Below are positions 39,941 to 49,621 of a stretch of DNA of 64,000 nt, piece by piece. Source of the stretch: an uncultured Flavobacteriaceae bacterium (lineage in GTDB: Bacteria; Bacteroidota; Bacteroidia; Flavobacteriales; Flavobacteriaceae); contig CANLWG010000013.1 in assembly GCA_947494715.1 (NCBI GenBank), positions 1 through 64,000 of the forward strand, written 5' to 3'. The position numbers and the translations under genes are program-made. Numbering within the stretch: the first letter of the stretch is position 1; every line of letters starts with the position of its first letter. The notes under the pieces are model-generated. The model did no database searches, was not told the origin of the DNA, and was given only the letters and a program-made list of their open reading frames with translations.

Positions 39941-42613
39941 TCAATTAAATATAGTGTTTTCAGTATTCCCTCCAGAAACTAGATATGCCAATAAATCCTT
40001 AAGTTCCTCGGCATTGAGTCTGTTTATGGTGCCGGGAGGCATTAGGGAAACTGTTGAAAGTTTTTTATCGACCACCTCATTTTTTGGAATCTTACGGGTT
40101 ACTTCCGGGGCATATGGGTTTTGGGAAATAATATAATTTTCTTGGTCTTCATCTGCCAATCGACCCACAATGGATTGTCCATTTTTAAGAGAAAATACTG
40201 TGGAATTATATTGATCCGAAATTACGGCATTGGGATTTATGATAGCCTTTAACATGTCTCCGGGCGAAAAACGGGTCCCCAATTGTGTCAAATCAGGACC
40301 GATATTCTGTCCTTCAGCACCCATGGCATGACAGGTAATACAGCTGGTAGCCGCAAACATGTTTTTTCCTTGTTCAAAATTTCTGTTTTGCAAACCATCG
40401 GCCAATAATGGTTTTATATCCTCTTCTACCCAGTTTTTTCTAGGGCCTTTGGGTTGTACGATTGCATTTGCCAAATCGTTGCCCGAACGGGTTACTAAAG
40501 AATCTCCCGACATTTGATTGTAGAATTCCATTTTAGCTTTCGGCACATGTGACAAGGCTGTTTTTCTTGCCTTGTCGATAAAACCGATATAACTTCTTCC
40601 TGCCCTGTATGAGAATGCCTTATAAAACCAGTTGAAATAGCGTTTTCGAAGTTCTGGCGTCCACCCTTTGGTAACATCGCTCAAAACAGAACCGTAATAA
40701 GTATGCTGGGCGGGAGGCATGTTTTTTAAGGTTTCGGCAATGGCCATTCCGTATTGAGGATTCCTTAAAATCAAATCCGAAGAATTCGTGGCAGCGTTTG
40801 CCATTACGTCAGCGTTCTCGCCCTGTTGTGATTCCAATAACGCCAGTGTTTTTGAAACGACCTTGGGGTCATCAAGATAGGCAAGCGTCTTTCCTAACAA
40901 CTGATTGAGCACATCGGTATCCGCTGGATATTGGGGTGACAAGTAAGCAATTATTCTGTCTTCTAAAGCAGTGCCAGGCTTGCCCAAACGAGACAAGGTC
41001 AATTCGATTGCCCGGACAAATTCTACCTTTGTCTGAGGAGATAGTTTAGCATAATCAACTTGTAATATCTTATCAAGAATTTGATCACGCTGTGATTTAT
41101 TGGCGTATCGGGACAATGCAACAGTTCCTTGAATAAGAGCGACCGGGTCTTTTTCTTGAAACACTCGTTCTTGCCATTGCGACACGGGCTGATGTTCGAT
41201 AGCAATACGCGCTGCATAACGAATAAAACGATCCTCATGGTTCAAATAAGGCCAGGCAAAATCCACGGCACCCTCTATAGGCCCCGCATGATAAGCCTCG
41301 AGTTTTTTTCGTATTTTGTTTTCTTCCGTTTCAGTCAAAGTGCCCTTGTGGGCAGGGGCCTCCTGAGCTCCGTCAACCGTTTCATCGTAATATACGCGGT
41401 ACAAATCGGAATCCAACCTTCTACCACCGGTCATGAAGTACAAGGCACCGTCCGGGCCTATAACACCATCAGTCAATGGAAGCGGTAATCCTGAAAGAAA
41501 TTCTTCCCTTTGACCTGTGTAGGTTGCTCCTTGATTGGTAAGCTCAATGGCATAAATAATACCGAAACTCCAATCAAAAGCAAACAAGCTTCGACGGTAT
41601 TTTTCTGGGAATTTTGAGTCTTTTCCGTGGGAAACGTTAGTTGGAGATCCCTGCCCGATATTCAAGACCGGCGGCAAATTATCCGGATAAGCAGGCGACC
41701 ATTTTCCATTACCAGTACGCCATCCGAATTCACTACCGCTAGTTACATGGCAGATACGTGTTGGTCTATACCAGGGCATGCCCAGATCCCACTCCATATC
41801 GGAATCATAGGTGAACAAATCCCCATTTTCATTAAATGCAATATCAAATGGATTTCTGAACCCTGCACTAACCAGTTCCCAGCGCTTTCCCTCAGGATCG
41901 ATCTTGGCGATCCACCCACCTGGAGCACCTCGACTGTTGGCGTGCCCACGAGGATCTTTGATTTGAGGGTAAAGATTGTCATCTTGCCAGACCTTAGGTA
42001 AGCGGTAAACATCCATTTCAGGTAGGTCTGTATGGTTACCCGCTATGACGTGTAACGATTCGCCATCTGGACTCATCACTATACTATGCGGACCATGCTC
42101 GCCAGCTCCGTCCAAAGCCTTTAAAAGTGTAATTTGGTCATACTGATCATCACCGTCCGTATCTTGAAGACGATATAGCCCACTTGTCTTTTCAAACTCA
42201 TCATTACCACGGTGATTAACCATAACGTACAGACTGTTGAAGGCGTACAACAAGCCTTGGGCATAGCCTATTTGAATTGTGGAATCCGCAACTTTTTCCG
42301 AAGTTTGAATCCTCAGTTTTTCAATCTTTGGCCTAAGATCATCAGAACCAACAGGTCGCAACTTCATTCGATACAATGCTCCGTATTGATCAGAAGTAAT
42401 CAGCCTTCCTTTATCGTCAAAAGTCATGGCGACCCAAGAGCCTTGCTCATTGTCCGATGGACTGTAGAGATGCTCAGCTTTAAAACCTGGCTGCAATTTT
42501 AACTTCGTCAATTTTGCATCGGTTTGCTGAGCACCAGCAATTTCATTATCCTTTTCCTTTCCACACGAAATGGCCAGCACTAGGCTGACCATTATCAAAA
42601 ACAATCTTTTCAT
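39941..42613 (-). CDS. Haem-binding protein with propeller and cytochrome c domain, lipoprotein
   Basis: 890 residues. Lipoprotein signal (cysteine 17, VLAISC). Residues about 40-400 look like a sorbosone-dehydrogenase-type beta-propeller (WVAMTFDDKGRLITSDQYG, GFRNPFDIAFNENGDLFTYDSDMEWD). A helical repeat region follows (about 440-720), and a C-terminal cytochrome c domain has the haem site CITCH at 758-762 with a Met ligand candidate near LMPPG. It resembles PVC-type haem-binding/membrane-bound dehydrogenase proteins. A periplasmic sugar oxidation passing electrons to the haem is a reasonable inference, not proven. Confidence 0.85.
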   Translation of the reverse strand: MKRLFLIMVSLVLAISCGKEKDNEIAGAQQTDAKLTKLKLQPGFKAEHLYSPSDNEQGSWVAMTFDDKGRLITSDQYGALYRMKLRPVGSDDLRPKIEKLRIQTSEKVADSTIQIGYAQGLLYAFNSLYVMVNHRGNDEFEKTSGLYRLQDTDGDDQYDQITLLKALDGAGEHGPHSIVMSPDGESLHVIAGNHTDLPEMDVYRLPKVWQDDNLYPQIKDPRGHANSRGAPGGWIAKIDPEGKRWELVSAGFRNPFDIAFNENGDLFTYDSDMEWDLGMPWYRPTRICHVTSGSEFGWRTGNGKWSPAYPDNLPPVLNIGQGSPTNVSHGKDSKFPEKYRRSLFAFDWSFGIIYAIELTNQGATYTGQREEFLSGLPLPLTDGVIGPDGALYFMTGGRRLDSDLYRVYYDETVDGAQEAPAHKGTLTETEENKIRKKLEAYHAGPIEGAVDFAWPYLNHEDRFIRYAARIAIEHQPVSQWQERVFQEKDPVALIQGTVALSRYANKSQRDQILDKILQVDYAKLSPQTKVEFVRAIELTLSRLGKPGTALEDRIIAYLSPQYPADTDVLNQLLGKTLAYLDDPKVVSKTLALLESQQGENADVMANAATNSSDLILRNPQYGMAIAETLKNMPPAQHTYYGSVLSDVTKGWTPELRKRYFNWFYKAFSYRAGRSYIGFIDKARKTALSHVPKAKMEFYNQMSGDSLVTRSGNDLANAIVQPKGPRKNWVEEDIKPLLADGLQNRNFEQGKNMFAATSCITCHAMGAEGQNIGPDLTQLGTRFSPGDMLKAIINPNAVISDQYNSTVFSLKNGQSIVGRLADEDQENYIISQNPYAPEVTRKIPKNEVVDKKLSTVSLMPPGTINRLNAEELKDLLAYLVSGGNTENTIFN

Positions 42614-42660
42614 AAACTTAATTCTCTTTTAAATCAATCTTAGCCCTAGAATTCCTTTTC

Positions 42661-44154
42661 CTAGAAATTAGGATTAAGTTCGGACTCAGAAGAGGGAAGT
42701 GCATAAAGCTCTCTTATATTGGTAAAGGCATTTCCCGCAGCTGGAACCCCTTCGGGCAAATAATAATCGTTAGGATTGTTTATTACCCTGTCGCCAAATT
42801 CTGTCATTACTGAAATCGCTTGGCCTGTTCTTAATAAATCGAACCAGCGTTTGTTCTCAAAGGCCAGTTCTACTCGGCGTTCCCTGAAGATAGCATCGCC
42901 TAAGTCACCGGTATGAGCACCCAGACCGGCACGTGTGCGCACCTGGGTCAAATAGGTGATGGCCTCACCGTCTTTGCCTTGCTCCTGCAATGCCTCGGCT
43001 AAAAATAAAAGAACCTCTGCATAACGATATACTGGAAAGTTAATACCGTGATTGTTGTGCTGGGCATGGGGTTCTACATATTTTTTAATTATAGGATAAA
43101 TACCATCGTTCCAGAAACTTTCCCTGGTCTCGATATACATAATCGAGCCATCTTCCCGTAAATCGCCATCTTCATAGGCGGCGATGATATCAGGGGTGGG
43201 AATATTGTTTCCTTGTCCGTTTATGGGTTGTGCATCTGCCGTACCGAATAATAATGCAACCTCGTCCGCCTCGATAGGTCTAGGTAGAAACTGATACATA
43301 AAGCTGCCTTGAAGCCCGTCAGCACCTTCTTGATATTGCACTTCAAAAACCGATTCCATATTGTTTTTATTACTACTATTTCCCGAGAAGGCGTCTTCGT
43401 AATTCGGCATTAGCATATACTCCCCGCTGTTGACGACTGCCTTTAACTGTGTTTCCGCAGCAGCCCATTCTTGTAGTACAATATGCACATTAGCTAGAAG
43501 CGTTTGCGCTGCACCTGAAGTAACTCGACCGGGTTCTTGTTCAGATTTTAGGGGAAGTAAAGGAATGGCCGCTTGCGCATCCGAAACAATTTGAGTGTAT
43601 AAGACATCCGATGAAGATAGTGGCAAAGCAGCACCTTCTCGATCGAGAACAGGTTCTAAGTGCATGGGTACCGACCCGAAGAACTGTACCAAATCAAAAT
43701 AGGCAAAAGCCCTTAAAAATAGTGCCTGCCCTTTAATGTTAGCTTTGGCGGTTTCATCGAATTCAGCCTCGTCAATGGTGAATAAAACCTGGTTGGCACG
43801 AGAAATGATCCTGTACAAGTCACGGTATAGCTCCTGTACATTGCCATTTGGCGTAATGCCGCCTTCGGTAATCATCGAGTGATCGGCGATATCTTGGTTG
43901 TTTTCTGTTGCTCCAAAAGCTGTATTTCGTGCGAAGTAGGTATTGTCAGAACTCATTTCGGCCATAAAGGGTTTTTCTTGGTCGTACAAGTTCCGTAAGG
44001 GAGCATAAGTGCCGTTTATCGCCTGTGTAAAATCTTCCTCTGTTTGGAAGAAGGTGGGTACACTCAACGAGTCTTCTGGAAATATCGTCAGTTCGTCTTC
44101 ACAGCTCGTTGCTATGAAACCGATAAGACCAAGTAGTATGATTATTTTTTTCAT
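42661..44154 (-). CDS. susD: SusD/RagB-family glycan-binding lipoprotein
   Basis: 497 residues. Lipoprotein signal (FIATSCEDEL, cysteine 18), then the SusD layout: the N-terminal TPR-like helices (SVPTFFQTEEDFTQAINGTY) and the typical ending with FRERRVELAFENKRWFDLLR and the LPSSESELNPN tail. It forms the lid of the SusC pore at the cell surface and binds oligosaccharide. Lies 56 bases downstream of susC. Confidence 0.96.
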   Translation of the reverse strand: MKKIIILLGLIGFIATSCEDELTIFPEDSLSVPTFFQTEEDFTQAINGTYAPLRNLYDQEKPFMAEMSSDNTYFARNTAFGATENNQDIADHSMITEGGITPNGNVQELYRDLYRIISRANQVLFTIDEAEFDETAKANIKGQALFLRAFAYFDLVQFFGSVPMHLEPVLDREGAALPLSSSDVLYTQIVSDAQAAIPLLPLKSEQEPGRVTSGAAQTLLANVHIVLQEWAAAETQLKAVVNSGEYMLMPNYEDAFSGNSSNKNNMESVFEVQYQEGADGLQGSFMYQFLPRPIEADEVALLFGTADAQPINGQGNNIPTPDIIAAYEDGDLREDGSIMYIETRESFWNDGIYPIIKKYVEPHAQHNNHGINFPVYRYAEVLLFLAEALQEQGKDGEAITYLTQVRTRAGLGAHTGDLGDAIFRERRVELAFENKRWFDLLRTGQAISVMTEFGDRVINNPNDYYLPEGVPAAGNAFTNIRELYALPSSESELNPNF

Positions 44155-44210
44155 TTTTTAAGTTTTATTATTTATCAAAAAATCTGTTTGCAAAGATTTC
44201 AAAATGTTAT

Positions 44211-47200
44211 CTAAAAATTAAGATTTATCCCAAAGTTGACGATGCGTGGTACGGGATAACCCGTAAGATCTACTCCAGGTTGCAAGTTACCTCCATCACC
44301 TTGTCCATCATTTTGATTACTTACCTCTGGGTTTGGTCCTCCCCAGTACTTTGTGAAAATGTATACATTTTGAATAGAGGTATAGATTCGAGCAGACTTA
44401 AAGTACTTTTCTAATTTAGGTATGGTATACCCTAGGGTTATATTCCTAATATTAAAGAATGAGGCATCAGCTACAAAACGATCATTAATCCAGTCTCTTT
44501 CAATACCGGTAACCCGACCGCCACCTACGGTAGTCCCGTAAAAACCATCACCAGGATTATCTACAGATCTAAAACGGTTTTCAACATCTTTTAAAAGATT
44601 AAATACCCCATCCAAGTTGGTTGTACTGAACAAGTGACGAACCAGTAGTTCGTTGCCATGAGATCCTGTTCCAACTACTGAAAAATCCCAATTACCATAA
44701 TTAATCCTATTGGTAATACCATAGGTGAAATCAGGAAAAGGATTACCAGTAATTGCCCTATCATCGTTGAGCCCTCCTCTTGTAATAACACCATCGCCGT
44801 TAACATCGATGAGCTTGATACTACCTACGGTAGAACGCCCCGGTACCTGCGGTGAACTGTCCAAATCGGCTTGGTTTAAATAAACACCATCGGATAAGTG
44901 CCCATAAAATTGGGCAAAGGGTTGACCTACTTGAGTGATATGCCAATTATTTGGACCAAAGACCTGATCGATTCCATCAGCCAATGCTACTACTTCATTT
45001 CGATTGAATGAAATATTGGCACTGGTTGTCCATCGGAATTTTCCGGTGGTATTCACCGTGTTCAAGGAGAATTCATGCCCCCAGAATCTGATTTCGCCAA
45101 TGTTGTCACTAAAGTCCTCAAAACCTGACTCTCTTGGTACATCAATTTCGAACAATAAGTTTGTCGTGTTTTTGGTATAATAATCATAGATGAAAGATAT
45201 GCGATCGTTGAAAAGACTTAGATCCAGCCCAATATCGAACTGTTCGGTGGTTTCCCACCCCAAATTAGGATTGGACAACGAACTTACGGCCGCACCCTGT
45301 GCAAAAGTATCGCCAAATACCGCATTAGCCGTTCGGTTCTCAATCACATTGTCCACCAAAGCATACTGTGTATAGTCACCGATATTGTTGTTACCGGTGA
45401 TACCCCAGCTACTCCTTACCTTCAGAAGCGATATAGCTTCGGAATTTTCCATAAAAGATTCGTCAGAAACGATCCAACCCGCGGAAACCGAAGGGAAGGT
45501 ACCCCATCTGTTCTCCGAACCGAACCTTGAGGACCCATCGGCACGTACGGCTGCGGTCAACAAATATTTTCCTTTATAGTTATAGGTAAGTCTAGAAAAG
45601 GCAGAGACTAAAGAATTTTCTTCTATCTCATTAAACGTCCCATTCCTGTTGATGTCGGTCGCACCTTGAATAACGGGCAAGCGGTCATCCGCAAAGTTCG
45701 ATGCTTGGAGTCGGTCTCGGTCTAGACGAAATTTTTGAAAGGAAAAACCACCCAATATGGAGAAATTATGTTCCCCAATGGATTTGGTATAGGTAACTAT
45801 ATTTTCATTTAACCATGAGAAGGTATTTCTTGTATCCCAAATCGCTTCATTATTGGTAGGTATGGGGCGGTTTATTCTATACGTAGCATTCGTAGGGCTA
45901 AAAAACTCGTAATTACTTCGATAGAACTCTGCATTCAATGTTGATTTGATGCTGAGACCCTCAATGGGTTTATACTCAACATAGGCATTCGAAAGCAAAT
46001 TGAGGTTTTCTGTTTTATCCTTAATGCGTTCCGCTGAATTAAGCCAGTTGGCGTAAGCGAAGATGTTACCCGTATCCGCGGGAAACCTATTGAACTCCGT
46101 TCGTGTACCGTCTTCGTTGAAAATAGGCATGATAGGCCAAGTATGTAAAGCATTAAATAAGATACCTTGCCCCCTCGTTCCATCAGTACGTGGATCTCTA
46201 TCGATTACCCAGCTTGGTGCAACATTCAATCCTATTTGAATCTTATCGGATAAATCGTACGCCAAATTCGCACGCAAGGTGTATTGTCGCCAATCACTAC
46301 CCAAAACGACACCTTCACGATCGGTGAAACCTGCAACCATAGAACTGCGAAATTTTTCCGTACTGGATGAAACGGCAAGGCTGTAGATCGACATGGGTGC
46401 CGTACGCAGCATGGCATCGTACCAATCATTGTTACGACCTTCATATTGCGATGGATTCTGAAAAATATCAGGAACCGGATCCCCCTGATCTTCGTAGTAT
46501 TCCTTTTTAAATTGGGCGAATTCAACGGCATCCATCATATCTAGTCTCCCCCGCTGTGGAACACTTTGAATTCCTGTTGAGACATTAAAGCTTATATTGG
46601 TTTGACCGGCCTTACCCTGTTTGGTAGTAATCAATACGACGCCATTGGCTGCTCTAGATCCATACAGGGAAGTTGATGCTGCATCTTTCAATACAGTAAT
46701 GTCTTCAATTTCGGCAGGATTTAACGTATTGATATTGCCCGCGATGGGAAATCCGTCAACCACGTATAAGGGATCACTTCCACCGGAAATAGATAATTGA
46801 CCCCTGATACGGACGTTTATTCCATCACCGGGCTTACCTGTGGTCTGCGTAATCTGTACACCGGCCAATTGCCCTTGTAGTTTTTCCGTAACCTGAGTTA
46901 CTGGTATATCGGCCAACTCTGTCAGATCAACGGTTTGAACCGAGCCCGTAACTTCTCTTTTAATTTGAGTACCATAACCGACAAGCACCACCTCGTCGAG
47001 ACTAGTGGCATCTTCGATCAACGTAGCGTTTACCTCACTTTGGCCGTTGACCGGTATTTCTTGAGTGGTAAAGCCAATATAGGAGAACATCAACGTACTG
47101 TTGGCATCTGGAGCCACAATACTGTAGTTGCCGTCAAAATCAGTCACGGCTCCCCTTGTCGTACCCTTCACTAAAACGTTTACCCCCGGTAAGGGTTGCG

Positions 47201-47321
47201 AGTCACTTGCGGAAGCTACAGTACCAGTAATCGTTACATCTTGTCCCTGCATTGTGATACCCCACAGGAGGCCGAAAACAAAAAGGAATTTCCAAGAAAT
47301 CCTGTAAGATTTTTTTTTCAT
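44211..47321 (-). CDS. susC: SusC/RagA-family TonB-dependent outer-membrane transporter
   Basis: 1036 residues. Signal peptide, then a carboxypeptidase-like regulatory domain (VTITGTVASASDSQPLPGVNVL) and the SusC/RagA TonB-box region (TSLDEVVLVGYGTQIKREVTGSV), the plug domain (LSGGSDPLYVVDGFPI-like region with NGVVLITTKQGK) and the 22-strand barrel to the terminal aromatic NFGINLNF. Takes up glycan oligomers with energy from TonB-ExbBD. First gene of its operon and controlled by a triple operator. Confidence 0.96.
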   Translation of the reverse strand: MKKKSYRISWKFLFVFGLLWGITMQGQDVTITGTVASASDSQPLPGVNVLVKGTTRGAVTDFDGNYSIVAPDANSTLMFSYIGFTTQEIPVNGQSEVNATLIEDATSLDEVVLVGYGTQIKREVTGSVQTVDLTELADIPVTQVTEKLQGQLAGVQITQTTGKPGDGINVRIRGQLSISGGSDPLYVVDGFPIAGNINTLNPAEIEDITVLKDAASTSLYGSRAANGVVLITTKQGKAGQTNISFNVSTGIQSVPQRGRLDMMDAVEFAQFKKEYYEDQGDPVPDIFQNPSQYEGRNNDWYDAMLRTAPMSIYSLAVSSSTEKFRSSMVAGFTDREGVVLGSDWRQYTLRANLAYDLSDKIQIGLNVAPSWVIDRDPRTDGTRGQGILFNALHTWPIMPIFNEDGTRTEFNRFPADTGNIFAYANWLNSAERIKDKTENLNLLSNAYVEYKPIEGLSIKSTLNAEFYRSNYEFFSPTNATYRINRPIPTNNEAIWDTRNTFSWLNENIVTYTKSIGEHNFSILGGFSFQKFRLDRDRLQASNFADDRLPVIQGATDINRNGTFNEIEENSLVSAFSRLTYNYKGKYLLTAAVRADGSSRFGSENRWGTFPSVSAGWIVSDESFMENSEAISLLKVRSSWGITGNNNIGDYTQYALVDNVIENRTANAVFGDTFAQGAAVSSLSNPNLGWETTEQFDIGLDLSLFNDRISFIYDYYTKNTTNLLFEIDVPRESGFEDFSDNIGEIRFWGHEFSLNTVNTTGKFRWTTSANISFNRNEVVALADGIDQVFGPNNWHITQVGQPFAQFYGHLSDGVYLNQADLDSSPQVPGRSTVGSIKLIDVNGDGVITRGGLNDDRAITGNPFPDFTYGITNRINYGNWDFSVVGTGSHGNELLVRHLFSTTNLDGVFNLLKDVENRFRSVDNPGDGFYGTTVGGGRVTGIERDWINDRFVADASFFNIRNITLGYTIPKLEKYFKSARIYTSIQNVYIFTKYWGGPNPEVSNQNDGQGDGGNLQPGVDLTGYPVPRIVNFGINLNF

Positions 47322-47357
47322 AATTATGAATTTAAGTGGTTAGTTATCTAGTGTCCC

Positions 47358-47381
47358 CCAATAAAGAAGCTTCTCTATTGG
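47358..47381. repeat. Near-perfect palindrome in the susC leader
   Basis: 24 bases: CCAATAAAGAAG and CTTCTCTATTGG, self-complementary apart from one pair, 37 bases upstream of the susC start. It may form a hairpin in the leader RNA or be a second protein site. Function unknown. Confidence 0.6.
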
Positions 47382-47420
47382 ATACTGATAAAACTACTCT
47401 AGTATTCTAATATCGTTATC

Positions 47421-47453
47421 CTGTGGTGTCCTGTGGTGTCCTGTACTGTCCTG
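47421..47453 (-). promoter_or_regulatory. Triple PUL operator (copies 6a-6c) upstream of susC
   Basis: On the + strand CTGTGGTGTC occurs twice, then CTGTACTGTC and CTGTA, giving three overlapping 13-base cores at 47421, 47431 and 47441, spaced exactly 10 bases. The CAGGAT end faces susC, 100 bases from its start. A TAGTTTTA element at 47386-47393 on the - strand could be the -7 box. Confidence 0.8.
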
Positions 47454-47614
47454 TAAAAAAGTAAGTGATAGACGCTTTTTAAATAAGTCGGGCAGGGGGC
47501 ATCTACTATAAAGATTGAAGTGTCGATCCTTATATTTTACTTAAGAAGTTGGCAAACCTAACCGAATAGTCTATGCTTTGGGAAAACGAATAGGGCTAGA
47601 TGCCACTCTTTCTC

Positions 47615-49333
47615 CTACAACTGGATTTTGCCCTTATTTGACTTGAATTCTGAAAACAAATTTACGAATGGCGTATCCCGTGATTCTTTATTCGGATTAT
47701 AATCTGGATTTAGAGTTGGCCAATATCGTTGTTCAACATTTATAGTCAACCAAGTCATCAGCTTTTTAAACAAGGTATCTCTTAAATCGGTCATTTCTAG
47801 GGCCAAATCATTGCTTTCAAAAGGGTCTTCTGCAATATTATAGAGATGTAATCGACCATACCAGTCAAATATTAACTTGTAATCGCCATCTCGAATGGCG
47901 GAATGGGGTGTTAACGGATACGGCTCATAGGGACTATTATAAATTACGTTAAAGGGGTAATGCCAGTAGTGCGTTTTTTTACTATAACTTTTCTTGCTGT
48001 TTTCAGTGTCGGCAAGTAAGGGCAAGATACTTTGCCCATCGAGCGAATTGGTTTTGGAAATAGTTTTCGCATCGTAACCCGCAGCGTCCAAAATTGTGGG
48101 ATAAATATCGGTACAGTCAATGGGCACATCTACCCATTCCCCTCCTTTGATTTTTCCTTTCCATCGAAATATCAACGGAACCCGGATACCGCCTTCGGTC
48201 AAACAAGCCTTTCCTCCTAAAAAAGGAGCATTATCGGTACCATCCCCTCTTGGGGTAATTTTTGAATCTATTCCTCCGTTATCCGACATGAACACGACCA
48301 ATGTATTTTCATCAAAACCTGTTTCCTCAAGTTTCCTAAGAATTCTGCCTACGGAGCGATCCAAACTTTTTATCATGGAGGCATAGACAGGATCTTTGTG
48401 GCCGTTCCATCCTTTTGTAGGCTTGTTTTCAAAATAAGTCACTTCATTTTCCTTTCCCTGATAAGGGGCGTGTACAGCAAAATGTGAAAAGTAGAGAAAG
48501 AAAGGTTTCTCCTTGATTTTAGATCTTTTATCAATATAATTTAAAGCCTGAACGGTCAAGTCATCAGTTAAATAGTCTTCATTAGTCTCTTGACCGGAAT
48601 TTCCCATTTCCCATTTCTCTTGCGGTATCTTGGGGAATCGGGTTTTTGTTTTATTATCCCATCCTGTTTTCCAATCATAATAGGCCGAACCGCCAGCATC
48701 GAACCATGCCAAAGGTTCAAAACCCTGGTCCGCAGGTTGATACCCTTTGGCACCGAAACCACCAATATGCCATTTGCCAATAAAAGCGGAGTGGTAGTCT
48801 TTCAAGGCCTCTGCAATCGAAAGTTCGTCTCGACCCGCATCATGGCGCGTTCCCGTAGGCACTGCGGAATTGGAAGTGCTGTTGATCAATGCCTGCTCTA
48901 TCAAGATAGGGTCTTTATGCTCTAATACATCATGCGAGGCATAGCCCTTGGGCACGGGCATGTCTTGATTGTAATAGGTTTGGCGTGGAGGCATAGCGGT
49001 CGTAAAACCAAGCCTGGCTGCGTACTTTCCGGTCATGATGCTCGCTCTTGTGGGCGAACATAGTTGGTTGGCATAAGCTTGGGAAAAGGCCACACCTTCA
49101 TTGATCAATCGATCTATGTTTGGGGTTTCATAGAACATTTCGGAAGCTTCCGCTCCCGTAAATTTATGCGCGTATGCCCGGCTGTCCATAATGCCGTAAT
49201 CATCTGCGAGTATAAATATGATGTTAGGTCTTGAAGATGGTTTTTCTTCTTGTGCTTTTTTTTCCATTTCGGATTTACATCCCATAAAAAGTAAAAACAA
49301 AAGGCATATAAAGCTCGATTTGAAGTAAGACAT
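47615..49333 (-). CDS. S1-family sulfatase, lipoprotein
   Basis: 572 residues, the longest stand-alone sulfatase here. Lipoprotein signal (LFMGC, cysteine 19). Formylglycine site C92-S-P-T-R96 (CSPTRASIMTG), DD at 44-45, and FMSDNGGIDSK, which is the arylsulfatase A-like type rather than the SDHG type of the other sulfatases. It probably removes a sulfate in a different position. Between the regulator gene and the susC operon on the same strand, with its own operator at 49436. Confidence 0.9.
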   Translation of the reverse strand: MSYFKSSFICLLFLLFMGCKSEMEKKAQEEKPSSRPNIIFILADDYGIMDSRAYAHKFTGAEASEMFYETPNIDRLINEGVAFSQAYANQLCSPTRASIMTGKYAARLGFTTAMPPRQTYYNQDMPVPKGYASHDVLEHKDPILIEQALINSTSNSAVPTGTRHDAGRDELSIAEALKDYHSAFIGKWHIGGFGAKGYQPADQGFEPLAWFDAGGSAYYDWKTGWDNKTKTRFPKIPQEKWEMGNSGQETNEDYLTDDLTVQALNYIDKRSKIKEKPFFLYFSHFAVHAPYQGKENEVTYFENKPTKGWNGHKDPVYASMIKSLDRSVGRILRKLEETGFDENTLVVFMSDNGGIDSKITPRGDGTDNAPFLGGKACLTEGGIRVPLIFRWKGKIKGGEWVDVPIDCTDIYPTILDAAGYDAKTISKTNSLDGQSILPLLADTENSKKSYSKKTHYWHYPFNVIYNSPYEPYPLTPHSAIRDGDYKLIFDWYGRLHLYNIAEDPFESNDLALEMTDLRDTLFKKLMTWLTINVEQRYWPTLNPDYNPNKESRDTPFVNLFSEFKSNKGKIQL

Positions 49334-49435
49334 ACAGGTTATAAATAGTTAAGCGGATTAAAAAGTTTATTCGAACTCAAAATACCATGTTCTAAATGGC
49401 ACTTAAAATTACATGGCCCTTTTTGCTAAACCATC

Positions 49436-49448
49436 CTGTGGTATACTG
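49436..49448 (-). promoter_or_regulatory. PUL operator, copy 7 (facing sulfatase)
   Basis: CAGTATACCACAGGATGG on the - strand, 103 bases upstream of the sulfatase start at 49333. It lies in the gap behind the regulator gene, so the sulfatase can be transcribed separately from it. Confidence 0.78.
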
Positions 49449-49621
49449 TTCGATATGACGCACGCTATGAGTTGGTTTAAATTTTAAAGTCCCTTAATCA
49501 ATCCAAGTGAAGCAGCGTATAAAAAGGCCGAATCACGACATATCCCAAAAAAGCGAAGAAGCTATAGCATCGACCATATGAAAAAATGGGGTGCCATTTG
49601 TTTGGAAATCTTGCAATTGAT

